In this document: piece after piece, positions 45,170 through 50,201 of the stretch
Layout: each line of letters starts with the position of its first letter
Numbering within the stretch: position 1 is the stretch's first letter
NCBI GenBank assembly: GCA_024230435.1
Contig: JAAERL010000279.1
Location: forward strand, 1 to 50,201
Length of the DNA: 50,201 nucleotides
Origin: Desulfobacteraceae bacterium
GTDB taxonomy: Bacteria > Desulfobacterota > Desulfobacteria > Desulfobacterales > Desulfosarcinaceae
Direction of reading: 5' to 3'
Notes under the pieces: generated by a model
The model's database searches: none
Told to the model about the DNA's origin: nothing
Seen by the model: the letters and a program-made list of their open reading frames with translations, nothing else
Translations under genes and position numbers: made by a program

Positions 45170-46099
45170 TCAGGGGACCAATCTGACCGCATCAATATAT
45201 AGCGTGCGTTTCCTATCCAATTGGTGGGTGAATAATGCCATATTGTCAATACGGTTCATATTCATAAATCGTTTCGCCGGAGCAGTTCGAATATCGTTAA
45301 GGCTGATTTCAACGGTATGCCATCGCGGCCCGCTTTCAATTTTAATTCGACGGTTAAACCTGTCTTCAAACTGGTAGCCGAGTTCTATGTGCTTCAAGTC
45401 GTTTACACAGCACATTACTTGAATAGGCGTCCGATCCGGATTATAAAGATCAAACCTGAGTGATTGAAATCCGTTCCAGTGCCCAGGCATAAAATACAGG
45501 TTTGCATCGCTGTATTTTTCCGTACCGAATTCAATTTGCATGCTGCTGCGGCCTTGGCTTTTAACGCTGTGGTCTAACTGGCGGCTGGAACTGCCCGACC
45601 AGCGATCTAGTTCAAAAGGTGTTTCAAAATTGCTCAATACCGGAAATTGCAAACAGGCCGTGACTTCATCGGCTACGGATTTAATAAATGGCAGTGTTTC
45701 AAAAAATATCATGGCGATTACAGCTATCCGAGCCCACCGATACTTTCCGGCTGTATTTTTGTAGAACTCCGGGCGGTACAAACAAAAGCCTAAAACACAG
45801 CCGGCAAGATTTTTACGGATATCCGATACACTGAAGATCCGGCCTGCATACAACTGAATATATTCAATACTTAAACTGACAGCAATCACTGTAGCCGTCA
45901 AAATAATAAATTGCCATTGCGGTTTTTTTCTTCCGAACCAAGACCACACCGGAATCAGTAAAACCGTCCAGAAACAAAAGATGACAATATGCCCCAAGTC
46001 CCAGGCATGCGAAAAAGAGCGTTGGGTAAATTCGTTTTTTCCCGCAAACATAAAGACAAAAAGAGCCAGCGCAACAGCAAAGGCAATTCGCCTGCTCAA
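45170..46099 (-). CDS. VanZ-like membrane protein with C-terminal beta-sandwich-like domain
   Basis: 309 residues. Residues about 5-145 have four or five membrane helices with WDLGHIVIFCFWTVLLIPVW and SIEYIQLYAGRIFSVSDIRK, a VanZ-like signature (Glu-Tyr-x-Gln and Asp). The C-terminal half (about 165-309) is probably periplasmic and beta-rich: FETPFELDRWSGSSSRQLDH, FQSLRFDLYNPDRTP and RTLYIDAVRLVP. This part resembles carbohydrate-binding or CIA30-like galactose-binding folds. VanZ proteins have been linked to glycopeptide resistance; a binding domain fused to one suggests envelope glycan interaction (inference). Confidence 0.75.
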   Translation of the reverse strand: MSRRIAFAVALALFVFMFAGKNEFTQRSFSHAWDLGHIVIFCFWTVLLIPVWSWFGRKKPQWQFIILTATVIAVSLSIEYIQLYAGRIFSVSDIRKNLAGCVLGFCLYRPEFYKNTAGKYRWARIAVIAMIFFETLPFIKSVADEVTACLQFPVLSNFETPFELDRWSGSSSRQLDHSVKSQGRSSMQIEFGTEKYSDANLYFMPGHWNGFQSLRFDLYNPDRTPIQVMCCVNDLKHIELGYQFEDRFNRRIKIESGPRWHTVEISLNDIRTAPAKRFMNMNRIDNMALFTHQLDRKRTLYIDAVRLVP

Positions 46100-46148
46100 T
46101 TTATTAGGGAAATAAATTACACTCTTATCAGTTTTTAAGATAATAACA

Positions 46149-46619
46149 TTATTCCAATTTAAAATCCTGTGGAAGTTGAACGGCTACCACTTTTCCGCGG
46201 ACGCACTCTTGACTCTTTGAAAATAAGCTGACACTGACAACCGTTTTGCGGCCTTTTATTTCATCGACTTTTGCGCGTAATTCCATGGGTGCGTTGATAG
46301 GAGTGGGTTTTAAATAATCCACATGCAACGAGGCGGTTACGTACCTTAAGTCCGGTTTGGTTCCCATTGGACGCCCTTGCTCCCGATAGGCCATGGCTGC
46401 TGCCGTTCCGGTGCCGTGGCAGTCAATTACCGATGCAATCAAACCACCGTAAACGACCCCCTTAACGGCCGTATGATAAGGTTCCGGTGTAAAATGGCAA
46501 ACCGATTCATCACCATCCCAATAGCTTTTTATTTGAAGACCTTGTGTATTTAGCTTTCCGCATCCATAGCAAACGCTGTAATTTTCTGTGTAGAAGTCTT
46601 GAAATGCTTTTTCAGTCAT
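46149..46619 (-). CDS. Hotdog-fold (PaaI/THEM4-like) thioesterase
   Basis: 156 residues. The N-terminal CYGCGKLNTQGLQIKSYWDG is characteristic of the branch with a CxxC-G-x-x-N-x-x-G-L motif. VVYGGLIASVIDCHGTGTAA contains the HGG-like and catalytic Asp region (His replaced by Tyr at VxGG), and LHVDYLKPTPINAPMELRAK ends the fold. It probably hydrolyses an acyl-CoA in the cytoplasm; the substrate is unknown. AGGAAAATT precedes the ATG. Confidence 0.85.
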   Translation of the reverse strand: MTEKAFQDFYTENYSVCYGCGKLNTQGLQIKSYWDGDESVCHFTPEPYHTAVKGVVYGGLIASVIDCHGTGTAAAMAYREQGRPMGTKPDLRYVTASLHVDYLKPTPINAPMELRAKVDEIKGRKTVVSVSLFSKSQECVRGKVVAVQLPQDFKLE

Positions 46620-46906
46620 AATTTTCCTCTGTGTTTTCCCGATTGATTACATAAATCAGTTTGTTTTTTTAAATTTGATACCAAGTTAAAAAGAATTCAA
46701 ATACAGAATCCGTTTTAGGTAAAATGGTTTTTGCCAAGCTCATGCAACTATCCAACAGGCACAAAGTTGGGATAAACACCTGTATGCAATTAACCCCAAA
46801 AGGCGCCTTCGGTTCCGATATATTATCTAAAAACAGGGCCGTAAGAGCCGTAAGGGCGGCAACAGGCAAATACCAACAAAATAGTTTACCAAAAAATCCC
46901 TGGCAA
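46620..46906. other. Intergenic region, no gene supported
   Basis: The sequence holds only short open frames on both strands, without ribosome-binding sites or motifs. It may be the right flank of the decayed tnpB element that begins at 46907. Confidence 0.5.
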
Positions 46907-47125
46907 TCATACAACAAGTTCGTGACTGCTCCCGACAATAAATTGCCGGACATCTAAACGCCTTGCGGCGTTAACGTATCGAAGCCCGATACGCAAAACA
47001 TTTCTCGTGGCGTTATGATCACGATTTGCAACAAAGGTGCAAAAAGGGCAGCGATGAGTTTTATCTGAAAACAATTTTTTTACAATCTTATCACAAGCAG
47101 AGCATTTTTGTGTCGTATAATTTTG
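46907..47125 (-). pseudogene. Decayed IS200/IS605-type tnpB, C-terminal fragment only
   Basis: The minus strand encodes about 70 residues: TTQKCSACDKIVKKLFSDKT, then HRCPFCTFVANRDHNATRNV, then LRIGLRYVNAARRLD and RQFIVGSSHELVV before a TGA. This is the TnpB zinc ribbon (Cys-x2-Cys and Cys-x2-Cys) with the RuvC-III-like DRDxNA motif (here NRDHNA, so the first Asp is changed). The N-terminal 300 or so residues are absent, so it cannot be active. Its tail contains the GTGACTGCTCCC-plus-hairpin sequence that is scattered elsewhere as short repeats. Confidence 0.9.
46922..46949 (+). repeat. Parent-like copy of the palindromic repeat, inside the tnpB tail
   Basis: GTGACTGCT (46922-46930) leads to the hairpin CCGACAAT-AA-ATTGCCGG (46932-46949). 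On the minus strand this is the coding sequence for RQFIVGSSH of TnpB. It matches the heads and hairpins of the copies at 15308 and 34959, which lack any coding frame. Confidence 0.75.
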
Positions 47126-47142
47126 TCGTATAATGAGGGGAC

Positions 47143-47430
47143 ATGTTTGCCAAATATCTTAGCCATATATTCACACTCACCGTCACCGGCCAAAGCGCCA
47201 CAGATGAATGTATCGTCAATGTCACTGCGCAAAAAGCCGTAAAACATGATCCGAAAAACTCTCAGATACAAACTCGGCCAGCAGATGCGGGCGAAGACCA
47301 GACTGTGAAACAAGGCGCACAAGTTACGTTAACCGCACAAGCAACCATCGCCGGTGATGATCAAATTGAATCTTAACTTTGGGGACAAACTGAAGGCGAA
47401 TCAGATAAATCGTCTGATCCGGCGGTTTAA
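47143..47430 (+). pseudogene. Fragment of a PKD/Ig-like repeat surface protein with an in-frame stop
   Basis: The frame encodes IFTLTVTGQSATDECIVNVT and ADAGEDQTVKQGAQVTLTAQ, both typical of tandem PKD/Ig-like (REJ/K319-type) repeat proteins. A TAA (47374-47376) falls where the repeat would continue SYLW; the frame then goes on as LWGQTEGESDKSSDPAV to a TAA at 47428. It is thus a decayed piece, about one and a half repeats, of a large adhesin-like gene. It stands next to the tnpB remnant. Confidence 0.75.
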
Positions 47431-47594
47431 ATACCTTGAATAATTAGTGTGCATTTAATATATTTTATTTTCGTAGTTTGCCGTGCGTCACTGCCAGTTC
47501 GCCTGGATTTCTGGTAACCATCTGCCTGGGAAGCGAATCCGGCCGGCTTCCGCACTATAATAATAACCAAATTCAATCGGTCAGGAGGTATATA

Positions 47595-48326
47595 ATGAGC
47601 AAATGCAATATACTTATCTGCGCATTAATTCTAATGATAGCTGGTTGCAACAGAGGGGTGCAATGGGCGCATTACGGCAGCAGGGGACCTGAGAATTGGG
47701 GCAGTCTCGATCCCGAATTCAGTGCCTGTTCGGAAGGCAAGAATCAATCTCCGGTAAATCTAACAAAATTCACAGAGACGAAATTGCCCGGCATCACTTT
47801 TTATTATCAGGTTGGCGGTTTTGAGATTATCAACAAGGGGCATACAATAATAGTAAATCAGAAACCCGGCAGTAAAATCATAGTTGGCGGCAATGAATTC
47901 GAACTTAAGCAATATTATTTTCGCAGCCCCAGCGAACACAATATCGACAATGTTTCCTTTCCTCTTGAAGCACACCTGGTGCATCAGGATAAAAATGGGA
48001 ATTACGCGATAATCGCCATTTTTTTTATTGCAGGCGAAAAAAACGAAAACATTTCACAAGCGTGGGCCAATATTCCTGAACAAGTGGGAGATCGCAATAA
48101 ATTGTCTATAAAAATCGATGCCGAAACCCTTGTGCCCGATGACCGCGATTACTACTATGTTAACGGATCTTTGACGACACCGCCATGCACAGAAGGTGTC
48201 AAATGGTTCATCATGAAAACGCCCATGACTGCTTCAATAGCACAAATAGAAAAATTCACATTTGTTATCAAGCACCCCAACAATCGCCCATTGCAACCCA
48301 TTCATTCGCGCAAAATACTTAAATAG
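47595..48326 (+). CDS. Alpha-carbonic anhydrase-like lipoprotein lacking two zinc histidines
   Basis: 243 residues from ATG 47595 with an AGGAGG site 6 nt upstream; an in-frame start at 47478 is not needed. The signal peptide ends in the lipobox MIAGCNRG. The alpha-CA fold follows: GSRGPENWGSLDPEFSACSE, GKNQSPVNL, SPSEHNIDNVSFPLEAHLVH, then VNGSLTTPPCTEGVKWFIM with the active-site Thr, and HPNNRPLQPIHSR. In active enzymes the second strand reads FHFH before the PSEH motif; here it is YYFRSPSEH, so the first two zinc ligands are Tyr and Arg. Only the third His (EAHLVH) remains. It probably has no CO2 hydration activity and may act as a binding protein. The frame is otherwise intact. Confidence 0.9.
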   Translation: MSKCNILICALILMIAGCNRGVQWAHYGSRGPENWGSLDPEFSACSEGKNQSPVNLTKFTETKLPGITFYYQVGGFEIINKGHTIIVNQKPGSKIIVGGNEFELKQYYFRSPSEHNIDNVSFPLEAHLVHQDKNGNYAIIAIFFIAGEKNENISQAWANIPEQVGDRNKLSIKIDAETLVPDDRDYYYVNGSLTTPPCTEGVKWFIMKTPMTASIAQIEKFTFVIKHPNNRPLQPIHSRKILK

Positions 48327-48455
48327 TAAATTAATATCCACATTAGTGGTCTTGCACGGACCTTACAGCGAAAAAAAGAAAAAAAGCAGTGAAAAACGCA
48401 AGCAGCGCCCGCCTTGTGCAATGTACTACCTTATGCTTCGTTAGCGCCCATCGAT

Positions 48456-48485
48456 AAATGGCCGATTTGCAAATGGCCGATTTGC
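48456..48485 (+). repeat. 15-bp tandem duplication
   Basis: AAATGGCCGATTTGC occurs twice in direct succession (48456-48470, 48471-48485) in noncoding DNA between the carbonic anhydrase-like gene and a MITE-like element. The region 48327-48495 contains nothing else recognisable. Confidence 0.9.
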
Positions 48486-48495
48486 CAAACAAGCT

Positions 48496-48660
48496 TTAGA
48501 ATCGTGGAAGATATAAATCTTTCGATATTGCGCCAAATCCGAATTCGTTTTCAAGACGCGTTAATGAGGACATATTCAAAGTCTTTGCCCATTGACGCAA
48601 TAGACGAAAACGGATTCAAAGGTTATGCAGCAGTGGATTCGCATCTTCCACGACCCCTAA
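48496..48660. mobile_element. MITE-like element with TTAGGGGTCGTGGAAGAT-type ends
   Basis: The left end TTAGAATCGTGGAAGATATA and the right end, reversed, TTAGGGGTCGTGGAAGATGC form imperfect inverted repeats. The inner arms are CCGAATTCGTTTTCAAGACG and CGAAAACGGATTC. It is 165 bp. The ends resemble those of the element at 23398-23560 (TTAGGGTCGCGGAA), so both belong to one broader family. Confidence 0.75.
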
Positions 48661-48727
48661 GAGCCTGTGACAAAATTTCGCACGTCTTGATCTGGAACAA
48701 ATTTTCCTATTTGTATATGAACACCTG
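48661..48727. repeat. Half copy of a mobile repeat next to the ThiC-family stop
   Basis: TCTTGATCTGGAACAAATTT followed by TCCTATTTG (48685-48713) resembles the inner right part of the TAGTGTCCATC element near 37000. The outer end is not preserved (TGAACACC in place of TGGACACT). Confidence 0.45.
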
Positions 48728-50047
48728 TCAGGCTTTGCCGCTTTGCTGTAACGTTTCTTTGAAAATAGCATTTGATGCGCGATTGGCACAATAATCACCG
48801 CACATGGTGCACACTTTTTCATCGCATCCGGGCAAACGTGAATCTCGTATACGAACGGCGTCTGTTCCAAACAGGGCGCTATCGAACTGCCCCTGCCAAT
48901 CCAAATCCCGCCGGGCCTTACTCATTGTCAAATCACGCTGCCGGCCTTTTTCAGGATATTTTGCTAAATCTCCTATGTAAGCCGCCAGCCGGGAGACTTT
49001 TACTCCCTCTACGACATCGGCTTCATTGGGAAGGGCCAAATGCTCTGCCGGTGTGATATAGCAAATTAAATCAGCGCCAAACCGGGACGACTGGGAAGCC
49101 CCAATGGCAGCGGCCACGTGGTCGTATCCGGCGCCGATATCTGTCGGTAAAGGTCCGAGCATATAATAAGGAGCGCTATTGCTCATACGCTTTTGTAAAA
49201 TAATGTTAGCTTCAATATCTTCCAGAGGAACATGGCCGGGCCCCTCAACCATCATCTGACACCCCATTTTACGCCCTTGTTCGGCCAGTTCGCAGTTGAT
49301 GAGCAGCTCCTGAATCATAACCCGGTCAAAGGAATCAGCAATCGAACCGGCACGCAATCCGTTACCCAGAGACAGCACCACATCATATTTTTTTAAAATC
49401 TCCACAACGCGATCAAATTTGGCATATAACGGGTTTTCACGATTGTTGGCTTTCATCCAGGCCACCATGGACGCACCGCCTTTGCTCACAAGCCCGCCAT
49501 AACGATAGCCTTGTTTTTCAAGCCTTTCAATGGTGTACAAATTAAGGCCGCAATGAATGGCCATAAAGCTGATGCCATCGGCACATTGACGCTCTATGAT
49601 TTCAAAAAGCAAGGCCTCATCCAATTTATTAGGATCTCCGTATTTTTCAGCAGCTTCACAAAAAGCCTGATATAAAGGCACATTGCCTACGGGCAGATTA
49701 ACAGCGGCCAAGATCTCTTGCCGAATTTTATCCAAATTTCCCCCAACTGAAAGCTCCATTAAGGTATCGGCTCCGTTTTGTTCTGCGGCCTGGGCTTTGC
49801 GGATTTCCTCATCCAGATTAATGATGTCCGTTGATGTGCCGATGGATGCGTTTACCTTGGTTCGCAAACCTTTACCTATGCCAACGATATTTGCTGAACG
49901 TTTTTTATTCAACGGCACGATGATTTGCCCTTCGGCAATCCTGTCCCGCACTAATTCGGCCTCCATCGATTCGATTTCGGCTATTTTTTTCATTTCTTGC
50001 GTTATTGTCCCGGCTATCGCCAATTGCACTTGTGTTTGTTTGATCAT
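48728..50047 (-). CDS. ThiC-family radical SAM enzyme (HMP-P synthase or BzaF-type)
   Basis: 439 residues, matching the short ThiC type without the long N-terminal extension. ANIVGIGKGLRTKVNASIGT, DTLMELSVGG, FMAIHCGLNLYTIERL, MMVEGPGHVPL and YYMLGPLPTDIGAGYDHVAA are core ThiC motifs. The C-terminal cluster motif is CTMCGDYC, a Cys-x2-Cys-x3-Cys pattern rather than the x2/x4 of E. coli ThiC. ThiC makes the thiamine pyrimidine phosphate from AIR; the close paralogue BzaF makes 5-hydroxybenzimidazole for cobamides. No TPP riboswitch is visible upstream, where a MITE-like element lies directly beside the GGAGG site. ThiC is the default; BzaF is possible. Confidence 0.85.
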   Translation of the reverse strand: MIKQTQVQLAIAGTITQEMKKIAEIESMEAELVRDRIAEGQIIVPLNKKRSANIVGIGKGLRTKVNASIGTSTDIINLDEEIRKAQAAEQNGADTLMELSVGGNLDKIRQEILAAVNLPVGNVPLYQAFCEAAEKYGDPNKLDEALLFEIIERQCADGISFMAIHCGLNLYTIERLEKQGYRYGGLVSKGGASMVAWMKANNRENPLYAKFDRVVEILKKYDVVLSLGNGLRAGSIADSFDRVMIQELLINCELAEQGRKMGCQMMVEGPGHVPLEDIEANIILQKRMSNSAPYYMLGPLPTDIGAGYDHVAAAIGASQSSRFGADLICYITPAEHLALPNEADVVEGVKVSRLAAYIGDLAKYPEKGRQRDLTMSKARRDLDWQGQFDSALFGTDAVRIRDSRLPGCDEKVCTMCGDYCANRASNAIFKETLQQSGKA

Positions 50048-50060
50048 CGCTTACCTCCAT

Positions 50061-50201
50061 TTAGGCGATTTCTGTTAAAGAATATACCATCTTGTATGTC
50101 TTTTTTCCCGTCTTCTGCGTTATGCCAAAGCCCGAATACGTAAAGTATGCAAACTTTGGCACGCCTTGAATACGAAAAAAAATCCTGCTCAATCTGGTAT
50201 A
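50061..50201 (-). mobile_element. MITE-like element, AGGCGATT family, copy E, cut by window edge
   Basis: TTAGGCGATTTCTGTTAAAG opens it 14 bp upstream of the ThiC-family ATG, almost touching the ribosome-binding site. The CCGTCTTCTGCGTTATGCC and CACGCCTTGAATACG arms follow, and the window ends inside the right arm. It closely matches copy C. Confidence 0.88.

Noticed and set aside
15308..46949. Possible CRISPR array
   Set aside because: The repeats are kilobases apart, palindromic and at gene ends; no regular spacer pattern and no cas genes.
48414..48794. 126-codon plus-strand frame between the carbonic anhydrase-like and ThiC-family genes
   Set aside because: It runs through a 15-bp tandem duplication and a MITE-like element into the 3' end of the ThiC-family gene; no ribosome-binding site.
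50048..50060. TPP riboswitch upstream of the ThiC-family gene
   Set aside because: Only 13 bp separate the start codon from a MITE-like element, and no thi-box sequence is seen up to the window edge.

Overview
The window looks like chromosomal DNA of a Desulfobacterales-like (deltaproteobacterial) anaerobe. This is inferred from gene content (short-type ThiC-family protein, NtrB/NtrC-type pair, pilMNOPQ order, Fur-FeoA fusion, FmdB zinc ribbon), moderate GC, and many small dispersed repeats. No rRNA, tRNA or CRISPR array was seen. The taxonomic placement is an inference, not a sequence match.

Left flank (1-8250) is AT-rich accessory DNA. It holds the 5' part of an IS5-like (DUF772-type) transposase cut by the window edge, then a 1398-residue protein (1399-5595). 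That protein combines an Asn/Tyr/His-rich N-terminus, helical repeats with an L-x-N-A-x-SKY signature reminiscent of SKWP-type effector repeats, and a C-terminal half with two hallmarks of double-psi beta-barrel RNA polymerases: a DGCGFI segment and a D-F-D-G-D catalytic-type motif. It looks like a bacterial RNA polymerase of the cellular RdRP/YonO-like superfamily fused to effector-like repeats, and is the best candidate for an undescribed system. A 596-residue membrane-inserting unknown protein (5659-7449) converges on it across a shared hairpin. About 800 bp without a convincing gene follows.

Central core (8250-26620) holds housekeeping and metabolic genes: a FAH-family hydrolase, a MurG-like glycosyltransferase, an RmlD-like reductase coupled to a 1373-residue membrane protein of unknown function, an FGGY sugar kinase, a frameshifted DSP-type phosphatase, recN, an FmdB-type zinc ribbon protein, a Fur-FeoA fusion, an SH3 protein, a PfkB kinase overlapping a YfgM-like TPR protein, and an NtrB/NtrC-type two-component pair on the minus strand.

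Type IV pilus region (26621-36840): a long AT-rich intergenic region carries three 10-bp boxes exactly 20 bp apart, followed by a small HTH protein and pilM-pilN-pilO-pilP-pilQ, a lipoprotein and a clear terminator. Opposite-strand genes for a PilF/PilW-like TPR lipoprotein and a LysM protein follow. The NtrC-type regulator next door and the HTH gene at the head of the operon are plausible pilus regulators (inference).

Right flank (36840-50201): thrC and serS (overlapping), 5-formyl-THF cyclo-ligase, an RCK potassium channel with an altered selectivity filter, pcm, a YqaA-like membrane protein, a BrkB/YihY protein, a VanZ-like protein with a C-terminal beta domain, and a hotdog thioesterase. 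A gene graveyard (tnpB tail, PKD/Ig-domain fragment) is followed by an alpha-carbonic anhydrase lipoprotein that has lost two of three zinc histidines, and a ThiC/BzaF-type radical SAM enzyme.

Across the window lie small mobile repeats: about 60-175-bp MITE-like elements with AGGCGATT ends (five copies plus a truncated one), a related set with TTAGGG(g)TCG ends, one element with TAGTGTCCATC ends, and a roughly 50-bp palindromic repeat linked by sequence to the end of a TnpB gene. Many abut or overlap stop codons or sit next to ribosome-binding sites, so they probably act as terminators or RNA-stability elements.
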